The translations under genes were made by a program, and so were the position numbers. The notes below the pieces were generated by a model that was not told the DNA's origin, made no database searches, and worked only from the letters and a program-made list of their open reading frames with translations. From Acidobacteriota bacterium (GTDB lineage Bacteria; Acidobacteriota; Vicinamibacteria; Fen-336), in assembly GCA_011526565.1 (NCBI GenBank), contig WYBL01000145.1, positions 26,075 to 90,074 of the forward strand: 64,000 nucleotides of DNA, in the 5' to 3' direction. Of this stretch, positions 25,546-34,074 are shown one piece after another. Positions within the stretch are counted from its first letter, which is position 1, and each line of letters begins with the position of its first letter.

Positions 25546-26576
25546 AGTGCCTCCGTGCAGCGCACGTCGAGCGGGGCCGGGGCGCGCCCGGGCTCGACCA
25601 CCAGCGTGCGCCTCACGTCGCGGAAGCCGGGCCGGCTGCCGATGACGGTGTAGGTGCCGGGCTTCAGCTCGAGCGCCCGCTCCTCCAGCAGCCCGACGCG
25701 TCCCACGCGCAGCACCGTCACCTCGGTGCGGCCGTCGGAGCGCAGCACCACCCGGACCGGCACGCGCGCCGCGGCGAGCGCGCGCTCGACGCCCGCGATC
25801 CGCTCCCGCAGCCGCGGCCCGGGGTTCTCCTCTTCACGCGCCCGCTGCAGCGTCCGCTCGGCCTCGCGCGCCACCTCGTCGGCGCCCAGCCGCTCGGGCC
25901 GGGCGACGTACAGCTCGAGCTGGTCGTGCAGCGCCGCCAGCGCCAGGCTGCGCGCCCGGCCCTCGAGCGCGAACGCCAGTGCCGGGTCCTGGGCGAGCGC
26001 CGCCTCGTGCTCGGCTCCGGCCACCCGCCAGTCCTCGCGCGCCGCCGCCGCCGCCGCCTGCTCGCGGTGGAGCGCGATCGCCGCCAGCCGTGCGCCCTGC
26101 CGTGCGCGGGCCAGCCCGTCCGTGGCCTCTGGGGCACCGGGCCGCGCGGCCGCGGCCCTGGCGAAGGCGTCCTCTGCTTCGTCCCACGCGCGGCGCTCCA
26201 GCGCGGCGAGGCCCGTGCTCATCGCGTCGACGAAGCCGTCGTCCTGCGGCGCGGGACGCGACCGCGCCGCAGGACGCGGGGGAGTCGCGCGCGGACTCGC
26301 TTCGGCGCGGGCGACGGGAGCCGGTGCGAGTGAAGCGTCGGGCGCCGACGCGGGCCGCACGGGGCCCGCCGGGGCGGCCTCGAGCGGACCCTCGAACGGG
26401 GGCCCGGGCTCTGCGGGCGCCACGAGGCGATCGCCGCGGAGCGCGAACCAGGCGGCGCCCGAGGCGCTCACCACGAGCCCCGCGGCCAGCGCGGCGAGCA
26501 CGCCCGCGCGCGAGCGTGCCGGCGGTCGCGACGGCCTTTCCACGCGCGGCGGGGGGACGAGGCGCACCGGCGTCAC
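25542..26576 (-). CDS. Membrane-anchored TPR-like protein with C-terminal PEGA-like domain
   Basis: 344 residues. A membrane helix near 25-46 (AGVLAALAAGLVVSASGAAWFAL) is followed by a Pro/Ala-rich spacer to about 110. The Ala-rich helical region (about 115-265) shows TPR-like pairs (MSTGLAALERRAWDEAEDAF, then AGAEHEAALAQDPALAFALEG). The last 70 residues resemble a PEGA carbohydrate/peptide-binding domain (ELKPGTYTVIGSRPGFRDV). It precedes and overlaps the FHA-PEGA-FGE gene, with which it shares architecture, so the two likely work together at the periplasmic face. Function unknown. Confidence 0.6.
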   Translation of the reverse strand: MTPVRLVPPPRVERPSRPPARSRAGVLAALAAGLVVSASGAAWFALRGDRLVAPAEPGPPFEGPLEAAPAGPVRPASAPDASLAPAPVARAEASPRATPPRPAARSRPAPQDDGFVDAMSTGLAALERRAWDEAEDAFARAAAARPGAPEATDGLARARQGARLAAIALHREQAAAAAAREDWRVAGAEHEAALAQDPALAFALEGRARSLALAALHDQLELYVARPERLGADEVAREAERTLQRAREEENPGPRLRERIAGVERALAAARVPVRVVLRSDGRTEVTVLRVGRVGLLEERALELKPGTYTVIGSRPGFRDVRRTLVVEPGRAPAPLDVRCTEAL

Positions 26577-26609
26577 GCGGGCCCCACGCGGGTTCGCATG
26601 CCGGGAATG

Positions 26610-27860
26610 CTAGCCCTGCGGCTTGATGACGGGCGCGTTGGGGTCGGCCGGGAGCCCGGTCTCGTGGGAGAAGATCTCGCGCAGCATCCGCCGCCACTGC
26701 GTGAACTGCGACTCCGCGGTGCCGCTCAGGCGCAGCGTCTGGCCCTCGACGTCGACCAGCAGCGGCGCGACCTCGGCCTCGAACGACGCGGCCAGCTCGT
26801 GCAGCGCGGCCTCGTGGATGCCCGCCTCCTGCCCCTGCTGGAGCCCGGCCTGCACCGCGATCGAGCCGCCGGCGATCAGCACGTCCTTGATCGCGCCCGT
26901 GCCGGTGTCGCGGTCGCCGTCGTCGTTGCGGTCGTCGTCGATCATCGCGCCACCGAGGATCGCGATCGCCCCGAGGATCGTCTTCAGCCGCGACTGGCGC
27001 CTGATGCGGTCGAGCGCCGTCTGCTCCTCGTACGAGTACGCGCGCCAGTCGTCGTAGGGCTTCGCCATGCGGTCCACGAAACCCGCGTAGTACTCGTTCA
27101 GGGTGTCGACGAACATGCCGTCGCGCTGGCGGATCGACTCGACGCGCGCCAGCATCGGGTCGTCCTGCGCCGGCAGCCGCACGAGCCGCACCTTGCCGTC
27201 GTCGCCCGTCTTCAGGTGGCCGGCGAAGGCGTCGGGGGCCACGCTGCGCGCGAAGCGCAGCCGCGACACGTCGCGCACGCGGGCGACTTCCTTCGGCGAG
27301 AGCTTCTGGCGCGCCGCCAGCAGGTCGTTGGCGATGCGGTCGTAGACGTCCTGGAACGGGTCGAGGCGCGGCAGCTCGGCGGCCGTGGCGCCCGCGCTCG
27401 CCGGGTCCGCCTTGCGGTACGCGCGGCGGTCGGCGCGTCCCTCGTAGCGGCGGCTGAACCACTGCCTGCCGGTGGCGTCGCGGGCGATCACCCGCAGCCG
27501 CAGGTCCTTGCCGTTGGAGCGCTCGATGGTGCCGGAGACCCGCACGTCCAGGCCCTCGGTCTGCATCGGCACCAGCCGCACCGCGCCCCACCAGCCGGTG
27601 CCCTGCAGCGTGTCGCGGAGCTGGAAGGGGATGAAGCGGGCCTCCGAGCGCCGCACGTCCTCGAGGATGCCGTCGTCCTCGAGGTCCTCGCGGTCCTTGC
27701 CTTCGATGCCGGCGGCGAAGACCTCGACGCCGACGTCGAGCAGGCTGTCCTCCGGCTGCTCGGCGCGGGCCACCTTCAGCTCGACCGGCTTGTCGTCGGC
27801 CGCCGCCGCCAGCGCGACGAGGCCCAGCCCGAAGGTGGCGACCAGCCGTGCGACGCGCAT
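26610..27860 (-). CDS. Exported hypothetical protein, 416 aa
   Basis: 416 residues with a signal peptide (MRVARLVATFGLGLVALAAAAD). The N-terminal domain (about 30-170) looks like a beta-rich domain with GIEGKDREDLEDDGILEDVRRSEARFIPF and WGAVRLVP. A short hydrophobic helix (LKTILGAIAILGGAM, about 305-320) is followed by an Asp-rich loop (DDDRNDDGDRDTGTG) that could bind calcium. No family is recognised. A Shine-Dalgarno (GGAGGG) eight bases before ATG 27860 decides the start; the longer frame upstream would overlap the lipoprotein gene. It belongs to the TolQ/vWA cluster by position and tight spacing (2 bases to the upstream gene). Confidence 0.65.
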   Translation of the reverse strand: MRVARLVATFGLGLVALAAAADDKPVELKVARAEQPEDSLLDVGVEVFAAGIEGKDREDLEDDGILEDVRRSEARFIPFQLRDTLQGTGWWGAVRLVPMQTEGLDVRVSGTIERSNGKDLRLRVIARDATGRQWFSRRYEGRADRRAYRKADPASAGATAAELPRLDPFQDVYDRIANDLLAARQKLSPKEVARVRDVSRLRFARSVAPDAFAGHLKTGDDGKVRLVRLPAQDDPMLARVESIRQRDGMFVDTLNEYYAGFVDRMAKPYDDWRAYSYEEQTALDRIRRQSRLKTILGAIAILGGAMIDDDRNDDGDRDTGTGAIKDVLIAGGSIAVQAGLQQGQEAGIHEAALHELAASFEAEVAPLLVDVEGQTLRLSGTAESQFTQWRRMLREIFSHETGLPADPNAPVIKPQG

Positions 27861-27862
27861 GT

Positions 27863-28573
27863 TCAGTTCCCTCCCGCCGACTTCTTGTAGTCGCGGTACT
27901 CCTGCCACAACTTCTCCCGCAGCGCCGGGTCCTTCTCGTTGATGGCGGCCTCGCGGAGCTGGCGCGCGACCACGTCGTCGTCGCGGCCGTCGCCGACGTC
28001 GGGCGGCACGTTCGCGGGCGAAGCCGCGCCTCCCGCGGGGGGCGCGGCGCCGCCGCCGCCCGCCGGCCGCGCGGTGCCGGTGCCGCCGGGACTGCCGGCG
28101 CCCGCTCCGGTGGCCGGCTCGCGCGGCGCGCTCTCGCGCTCGGCGCGGCTGGCCCCGGAGCGCTCGGGCAGCGGCGTCGCCGAGGCGCGCGGGCTGGCGC
28201 CGCCTGCCGTCGCCGAAGCACCTCCGCCCGAGGCCTCGGCCGCGGCTGTCGCCCGCTCTGCGGCAGCCGTCGCCGCGGCGGCCGAGCCTTCCGCCTCGCG
28301 CTGCGCGGACAGCGCCTTCTGCTCGCGCTGGAGCGCGGCGTCGAACTCCGACAGCGAGGCGTCGAGCTCGCGCTCCATCGCCTGCGTCTTCTCCCCGGGC
28401 GTCTGCGCCGAGCCCGCTGCCGGCGCATCAGGGGGCGTCACACCAGGGCTCGCGGCCGGCGTCGTCGTGGTCGAGGCTGCCGGGAGCGGGGAGCGCGCCG
28501 GCGTGCTGGCACAGCCCGGTCCGATCGCCGCCAGCGCGACGAGCGCGAACGGGCCTGGCAACCGATGTCGCAT
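27863..28573 (-). CDS. Putative low-complexity lipoprotein of the TolQ/vWA cluster
   Basis: 236 residues. N-terminal signal MRHRLPGPFALVALAAIGPGC ends in a Cys in a weak lipobox (GPGC). Most of the chain is Ala/Pro/Gly/Thr-rich and probably disordered, with a short coiled coil (MERELDASLSEFDAALQREQKAL, about 60-82). The C-terminal 45 residues are ordered and charged (DDDVVARQLREAAINEKDPALREKLWQEYRDYKK). The start at 28573 is chosen because a -10-like TAGAAT (28598-28593) lies 19 bases before it; an ATG-less extension to 28603 is also open. Function unknown. Confidence 0.6.
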   Translation of the reverse strand: MRHRLPGPFALVALAAIGPGCASTPARSPLPAASTTTTPAASPGVTPPDAPAAGSAQTPGEKTQAMERELDASLSEFDAALQREQKALSAQREAEGSAAAATAAAERATAAAEASGGGASATAGGASPRASATPLPERSGASRAERESAPREPATGAGAGSPGGTGTARPAGGGGAAPPAGGAASPANVPPDVGDGRDDDVVARQLREAAINEKDPALREKLWQEYRDYKKSAGGN

Positions 28574-28592
28574 GAGACCGAGACCTCGCCTC

Positions 28593-28598
28593 ATTCTA
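28593..28598 (-). promoter_or_regulatory. Possible internal promoter -10 (TAGAAT)
   Basis: On the minus strand TAGAAT (5/6 match to TATAAT, preceded by TGAC) lies in a 135-base gap between the membrane protein and lipoprotein genes, 19 bases before the lipoprotein ATG. No -35 hexamer at a proper distance is visible. It could let the seven or more downstream genes be expressed apart from the propeller gene. Confidence 0.35.
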
Positions 28599-28708
28599 GT
28601 CACGCCGAAGCAAGGCCGCTGCCAGCCGTCGCGCCGCGTTCCACGCGGCGCGGCGCGGGCGATCCGTCTCCCGCAGCGGACAGCCGCGTCGCCCGCGGGT
28701 GGCGGTGT

Positions 28709-30038
28709 TCAGCGCGCTCCGGCCGCCGCCAGCTCGCGGACTGCCGCCTCGGCCTCCGCCTCGCGACCGGGCGGCACCGGCAGCCGCACCGTCTCGTACC
28801 GCCGGTAGAAGACGAGCGCCCGCGGCCCGGTGGACTGCAGCACGGAGTACACGATCTCGAGCGCCGTCACCCCGTGTGCCTCGACGATGGCCGCCGACTC
28901 GAGGCGGGCGCCGAAGCCGCGCCACACGTGGCTCATGCCACCGAGCCACAGGCCGCCGCGGCCGAGGAAGAGCTCCACCTGCGGGCCGGACGAGCGCCGC
29001 CGCACCGCGCGGACCCCGGCCCACGCGGCGAGGGCCGCCAGCGCGATGGCGACGGCGACGAACAGCGCGGCGAAGCCGGCGGCTTCGCGGTCGGGCGCAA
29101 CGGCCAGGAAGACGCCCACGATCACTGCGGCGATCAGCGCCGCCATCACGACCAGGCCGCGGCCCTGGGCGCTGCGCTCGGCGACCTCCTGGTCCGCGAA
29201 CTGCCGCCACGCGGCGCCCTCGTAGACCCAGTTCAGCAGCAGGTCGCGCCCGCTCAGCACGCGGGAGACGACGACGGCGTGCCAGCCGACGACCCCCAGG
29301 GCCACCAGTCCCGTCATCAGCACGAAGCCGCCCAGCACCGCGAGGCCGATCCCGTTCGCGCCGAGCCGCGCGACGAAAGGAAACGCGATCGCCACGACGC
29401 CCGCAGCCAGCAGGCCCATGGACCACTTCAGGCCGGTGCCCACGGTCGAGTTCGCGAGCCGCGAGGCGCCGTCCGGCCGGTGCTGCGTGACGAACGCGGC
29501 CACCACGCCCACGAGCAGCAGCAGAGGGAAGGAAGCCCGCAGCGGGAAGCGCAGCCGCGTCGGGGCCTCGCCGTGGCCGGCATCGCCCGGGCGCATGGGG
29601 CGCAGCTCGAGGAAGGGCGCCGGCCGCTCTGCCGTGACCTTCACGTAGCGCCAGCCGGAGTCGTCGTCCCCCTGGGCGACCTCGGCCAGCCGCGGATCGT
29701 CGCCCGCCAGCACGCAGCGGCCGCCGTGGCGCCTGGCCTCTTCCAGCACGGACTCCCAGCCGGGGCCGCTGCCCGCCGCCGGTCTCGGCCTCGATCCAGG
29801 GCAGCAGCGGCAGCAGCACGGTCTCGCGCCGGATCAGCTCGGCGGCGAGTTCCATGGCGCCTGGCATCACCGGTCCGCCGGCCTGGGCCCGCTCGTAGCG
29901 GGCGCCCCAGTCCACCTCTTCGACGCCGACCAGCAGCGGGGCGGGAATCCACCACGCCGCGACGACGGACCAGAGCACCAGGAACCCCGCTGCCTGGCGG
30001 GCCAGCAGCGCGCTCAGCCCGCCTTCAGTCGAGGCCAT
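28709..30038 (-). pseudogene. Multi-helix membrane protein gene with one frameshift
   Basis: Reading from ATG 30038 gives a helix (ARQAAGFLVLWSVVAAWWI) and a periplasmic-looking segment up to LPWIEAETGGG near 29790. The frame then becomes nonsense, while another frame picks up a fitting continuation (GPGWESVLEEARRHGGRCVLAGDD) and runs to 28709 with at least five membrane helices (for example FPLLLLVGVVAAFV, NGIGLAVLGGFVLMTGLVALGVVGW, GFAALFVAVAIALAALAAWAG). Together this makes one protein of about 442 residues broken by a one-base length change in the GC-rich stretch 29765-29790. The 14-base overlap of the upstream gene with ATG 30038 supports a single gene. It may be a true mutation or an assembly error. 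No family recognised. Confidence 0.6.
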
Positions 30039-31866
30039 AGGGTCGCTCCTGCCAGCGCGCGCCGCCGTCCTCGGAGGCCAGCAGGCCCTCGGCAGTCGCC
30101 GCGTAGAGTCGCCGCCCGTCCCAGGCGAGGGCGGCCACCGCGCGGTCCTCGAGCGCGCGGCCCACGATGCGCCAGCCGCCGCCCTCCGAACGTGCCAGCC
30201 GCGCGACGCCGCCGCCGCGGCGCACGGCCAGCGCGCGGCTGCCGTCGCCGAAGGGCAGCAGGTCGCGCAACAGCTCGGCCGGCAGTTCCGCCTCCTCCCA
30301 CTCGGCGCCCGGCGCGGCCTGCCGGAAGGCGTTCATCTGGCGGTCCGTCCAGAGATGGCCCTCGAGGTCGAAGCCGGGCGGGTCGGCGGCCGAGGCGAGC
30401 TGTCCGAAGTGCTCGATCCGCCAGCGGCCTCCGACCCGCTCCTGGCGCAGCAGCTGCTGCAGCCCGTGGGCGACGCCCTCGCCCGAGGGGAGGAAGACCA
30501 GGCCCCACACGCCGAGGTAGTCGCGCACCCACTCGTCGTCGGAGAAGACCTCGACCTCCATCCAGCGGTCGTCGTCGCCGAGGCGGTACAGCCGCATCCG
30601 CTCCGCACGGCCTTCGGGGCCGGCTGACGGGATCGCATAGGCGGTCCCGTCCGGACCGCTGCGCAGCATCTCGAGACCGCCCGCGGGCAGTCCCTGTGCG
30701 AGGTCCACCCAGCTCTCGCCGCCGTCGGCCGAGGCGCGGACGCCGCGCGCCGGCCCCGCGGCCAGCAGGCGCCCGCGGGCATCCGCGGCGATCACGGTCG
30801 CGTCGCCGAGCCGGGAGACCGGCTGCCAGCTTCGCCCGCCGTCGCGCGAGCGCAGCAGGCCCCGGCCGCGAACCGTGGCGAACAGGCCATGCTCCCTCGA
30901 GGCGACGACCTCGAACGTGTCGTCGGGCCGCTCGAAGGCCACGGGCTGCCACGAGCCCCCCTGGTCGACGGAGCGGTACAAGCCCGCCGGCGTGCCTGCC
31001 CACCAGCGGCCGCGGGCGTCGATCGCCACCGAGCCGACCCGCGGCTCCGGCAGTGCGGCCGTCGGCTCGAAGCCGCGGCCTTCACCGTCCGCGCGCCACA
31101 CCCCCCGGCCCCAGGTCCCGGCCAGGACCGCCGACGGTGCGACGGCCAGCGCGGCGACGTCGGCGTGGCGCAGGTCCGGCGAATCGACGGGGCGCCACTG
31201 CCCGTCACCGGCGCCGCGCCTGTAGAGTCCGCCCGCCAGTGCGCCCGCCACCACTCCGCCCTCGGCCGTCGCGGCGAGCGCCGTGATCGGGCTGCGCTCG
31301 ACGACCGCGCCCAGCGCCCGCGCCTGCCCCGCGCCGTCCACGGCGAAGACGCCCTGGCCCCAGATCCCGACCGCGACGCCGCCGGCGGGCAGATCGGCGA
31401 GGGCCGAAACCAGCCCGGACGGCAACCCGGCGACCGGGGCCAGGGCCCCGCCACCGTCCCGCCAGGTCAGGCGGTGCAGTCCGCGCCCGGGCACACCGAG
31501 CCACCAGTGGCGGCCGTCGGCACTGCCGGGCGCGAGCAGGGTGGTCGGCGCGGCGGCCGCGGTCTGCCAGGGTCCCTCGGGACCGGCCGCCGCCAGCACT
31601 CCCGTGCTGGTGCCGAGCACCAGCGGTCCCGCCGGGGAGCCGGCCACGCCCGTCAGGTGGGTGTCGGGCAGCCCCCGCAGCGGGCGCCAGCGGCCGACCG
31701 AGTCGCACAGGGCGTGCACGCCCTCGCGTTCGCCGGTGACCACGAAGACGCAGTCCCCGCTGGCCCGGACCTGGATCACCGAGCGGCTGTCGGCGCCCGC
31801 GAGGAGTGCCCCGAGGCACCCGAGCAGGAAACCGACGCGCTGCCGAAGCTCGACGTGGCTCGCCAT
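30025..31866 (-). CDS. Exported beta-propeller (BNR/YCF48-like repeat) protein
   Basis: 613 residues with an N-terminal hydrophobic signal (VGFLLGCLGALLAGADS). The rest is a chain of propeller blades with repeated G-x-W and Asp-box-like motifs: GLYRSVDQGGSWQPV, GLLRSRDGGRSWQPV, GVRASADGGESWVDL and GLLASEDGGARWQER, as in sortilin/BNR and YCF48 folds. At least seven blades can be counted. Such proteins usually bind polysaccharide or act in assembly. ATG 31866 is preferred to a GTG at 31878. It is the first gene of the TolQ/vWA cluster, 91 bases after the reductase gene, and overlaps the next gene by 14 bases. Confidence 0.75.
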   Translation of the reverse strand: MASHVELRQRVGFLLGCLGALLAGADSRSVIQVRASGDCVFVVTGEREGVHALCDSVGRWRPLRGLPDTHLTGVAGSPAGPLVLGTSTGVLAAAGPEGPWQTAAAAPTTLLAPGSADGRHWWLGVPGRGLHRLTWRDGGGALAPVAGLPSGLVSALADLPAGGVAVGIWGQGVFAVDGAGQARALGAVVERSPITALAATAEGGVVAGALAGGLYRRGAGDGQWRPVDSPDLRHADVAALAVAPSAVLAGTWGRGVWRADGEGRGFEPTAALPEPRVGSVAIDARGRWWAGTPAGLYRSVDQGGSWQPVAFERPDDTFEVVASREHGLFATVRGRGLLRSRDGGRSWQPVSRLGDATVIAADARGRLLAAGPARGVRASADGGESWVDLAQGLPAGGLEMLRSGPDGTAYAIPSAGPEGRAERMRLYRLGDDDRWMEVEVFSDDEWVRDYLGVWGLVFLPSGEGVAHGLQQLLRQERVGGRWRIEHFGQLASAADPPGFDLEGHLWTDRQMNAFRQAAPGAEWEEAELPAELLRDLLPFGDGSRALAVRRGGGVARLARSEGGGWRIVGRALEDRAVAALAWDGRRLYAATAEGLLASEDGGARWQERPYGLD

Positions 31867-31957
31867 CCGCGCCCCCACGAGAATGCGGTCCGCAGCACGT
31901 CTTCGGGGAACGAGATACGCCCGTTCGGCGCCCGCGTCAACGGGGGCTGCGGCTTTT

Positions 31958-33091
31958 TCAGGCCGCCGGTCGCAGGCGCGCCACTGCGGAGTCCCACAGG
32001 AAGCGGGGCAGCGCGCGCAGCAGCCGGCGCCGCAGGCCCACGTAGCCCTGATCGCCGAGCACCAGCTCGCCGAGCACCTCGCGGATGGCCGGGCTGCGCT
32101 GCGCGTAGCGCACCATGCGCCGCGCGTAGCCGGGCGCGTAGAAGCGGTCGAAGAGGCGCGCGGAAGCCAGCAGCTCGTGACCGAAGTCGGCGAGCGCGCG
32201 GGCCGGGTAGCCGGCGGGGGAGCCCGTCTCGCGCAGCACGTCGGCGAGCACCCGGGCGGAGCGCAGGGCGTAGTAGAGCCCCTCGCCCGTGATCGGGTCT
32301 GCCAGCGCGCCCGCGTCTCCGACCAGGGCCCAGCGCACGCCGGCCAGTTCCAGGATCGACGCGGGGTCCGTGGAAGGGGAGGGGATGGTGTGGGCGTAGC
32401 GCGACAGGACGCCCGCGAGCCGCGGGAAGTCGCGCTCCACCTCGGCCTCCAGCCGGGCCAGCAGCTCGCGCGTCGCGAAGCGGCGCAGCGGAGCGCCGAC
32501 GCCGATCGCGACGTGGTCGCGGCGCGGGAACAGCCACAGGTAGCCGGCCACGCCCGGCAGGAAGCGCACGACCATCTCCGAGTCGCCCGGCGCGTACCAG
32601 CCGGCCGCGACGAAGCGGCGCTCGGGCGGGGTCGGCGCCAGGAACGCGCGGCGCACCAGGCTGTTGGCGCCGTCGGCGCCGACGATCGCGTCGAAGCGCA
32701 TCCGCTCGCCGCGCGCCGTGCGCAGGCTGCCGTCGCCGTCGACCTCGACGACGCGTTCGGCGCGGTGCTCGGCGCCCGCGTCCTGAGCGCGCCGCAGCAG
32801 CCAGGCGTCGAACTCGCGGCGCGAGACGATCGCGACCGGCCGGTCCAGGCTCACCCGCACTGCCTCGCCTTCGCCCGACTCCAGCCGGCAGTCGGCGACG
32901 AAGCGCGCGGGCAGCGGGTCGTGCGCGGGCCCGGCGGGAACCTCGGCCAGCCCCTTGGCCGTGAGCCCGCCGCCGCACGGCTTCTCGCGCGGGTGGGCCG
33001 GATCGAAGACGACGACCCGCGCGCCGTCGCGCGCCGCATCCAGCGCGAGGCGGGCCCCCGCCGGCCCCGCCCCCACGACGGCGAGCTTCAA
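31958..33091 (-). CDS. Geranylgeranyl reductase-family FAD-dependent oxidoreductase
   Basis: 377 residues. The N-terminal FAD-binding Rossmann fold has VVGAGPAGARLALDAAR, followed by KPCGGGLTAKG, a family mark of geranylgeranyl/digeranylgeranylglycerophospholipid reductases, then IVGADGANSLVRRAF and GDAGALADPITGEGLYYALRSA. The enzyme probably saturates polyprenyl chains of quinones or lipids. The start is TTG 33091, overlapping the stop of the kinase gene (TTGA); it begins exactly at the first strand of the fold. Same-strand neighbours are LPS genes, so a membrane lipid or quinone substrate is plausible but unproven. Confidence 0.85.
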   Translation of the reverse strand: MKLAVVGAGPAGARLALDAARDGARVVVFDPAHPREKPCGGGLTAKGLAEVPAGPAHDPLPARFVADCRLESGEGEAVRVSLDRPVAIVSRREFDAWLLRRAQDAGAEHRAERVVEVDGDGSLRTARGERMRFDAIVGADGANSLVRRAFLAPTPPERRFVAAGWYAPGDSEMVVRFLPGVAGYLWLFPRRDHVAIGVGAPLRRFATRELLARLEAEVERDFPRLAGVLSRYAHTIPSPSTDPASILELAGVRWALVGDAGALADPITGEGLYYALRSARVLADVLRETGSPAGYPARALADFGHELLASARLFDRFYAPGYARRMVRYAQRSPAIREVLGELVLGDQGYVGLRRRLLRALPRFLWDSAVARLRPAA

Positions 33092-34074
33092 GGATTCAGC
33101 GCGGCGAGCAGCTCTTCGCCGGTGACGGTGGCGGTGCCCAGCTTGCCGACCACCACGCCCGCCGCGTGGTTGGCGAGCACGGCCGCCTGCTCGAGCGAGG
33201 CGCCGGCGGCGAGGCCGAGCGCCAGCGTCGCCATCGCCGTGTCGCCGGCGCCGGTCACGTCGTACACCTCGCGGGCGGCGGTCGGCACGTGGGCGGGGCG
33301 GCGGCCGGGGCGGAACAGGCTCATGCCGCGCTCGCCGCGGGTGACCAGCAGCGCCTCGCAGCCGAGCAGGCGCAGGATGCGCTCGCCGGCCGCGCGCAGC
33401 GCTTCGTCGCCGTCGGCGCGCACGCCGAGCACCTGTTCGATCCAGCGCACGTTGGGCTTGAGCAGTGCCACCCGCCGATAGAGCCGGTAGTGGCGGACCT
33501 TCGGATCGACCAGCACCGGCACCCGGCGCCGGCGCGCCAGCGCCAGCAGCCGCTTCATCACGCCGGGCGTGACCACGCCCTTCTGGTAGTCGGAGACGAC
33601 CAGCACGTCGCAGGCGGGCAGCGCCGCGGCCACCCGCGCGACGAGGTCGTCCTCGAGCGCGCGCGGGATGTCGGAGGCGACCTCGCGGTCGGCGCGCACG
33701 ACCTGCTGGTGGTGGGCGATCACCCGCGTCTTCTGGGTCGTCGGGCGGCCGTCCTGCGCGACCGCGAGGCGGGCCTCGACGCCGTGCGCGGCCAGCGCCT
33801 CGCGCAGCATGTCGGCGGCGCGGTCCTGGCCCACCACCCCGGTCAGCACCGCGTGGCCGCCCAGGGCGCGCACGTTGGCCGCGACGTTGGCGGCGCCACC
33901 GACGTTCCACGAGTGCCGGCTGACCTCGACGACCGGCACCGGCGCCTCTGGCGAAAGCCGCGCGGCGGTGCCCCACAGGAACTCGTCGAGCATCACGTCG
34001 CCCAGCACCAGCACGCGCTTCCCGCGCAGTCGGGAGACGAGGGCGCGGGCGCGCCCGGAGGCGAGCGGTTTCAC
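33088..34074 (-). CDS. rfaE1: D-glycero-beta-D-manno-heptose-7-phosphate kinase (RfaE1/HldE N-domain type)
   Basis: 328 residues, only the kinase half of HldE; the nucleotidyltransferase half is absent. PfkB-family marks: VLGDVMLDEFLWG, RLSPEAPVPVVEV (typical of RfaE), NVGGAANVAANVRALGG, VSDYQKGVVTPGVM, and the catalytic DVTGAGDTAMATLALGLAAG with its Asp base. It phosphorylates heptose-7-phosphate in ADP-heptose synthesis for LPS core. The start is GTG 34074, overlapping the stop of the ligase gene by four bases. Confidence 0.9.
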   Translation of the reverse strand: MKPLASGRARALVSRLRGKRVLVLGDVMLDEFLWGTAARLSPEAPVPVVEVSRHSWNVGGAANVAANVRALGGHAVLTGVVGQDRAADMLREALAAHGVEARLAVAQDGRPTTQKTRVIAHHQQVVRADREVASDIPRALEDDLVARVAAALPACDVLVVSDYQKGVVTPGVMKRLLALARRRRVPVLVDPKVRHYRLYRRVALLKPNVRWIEQVLGVRADGDEALRAAGERILRLLGCEALLVTRGERGMSLFRPGRRPAHVPTAAREVYDVTGAGDTAMATLALGLAAGASLEQAAVLANHAAGVVVGKLGTATVTGEELLAALNP

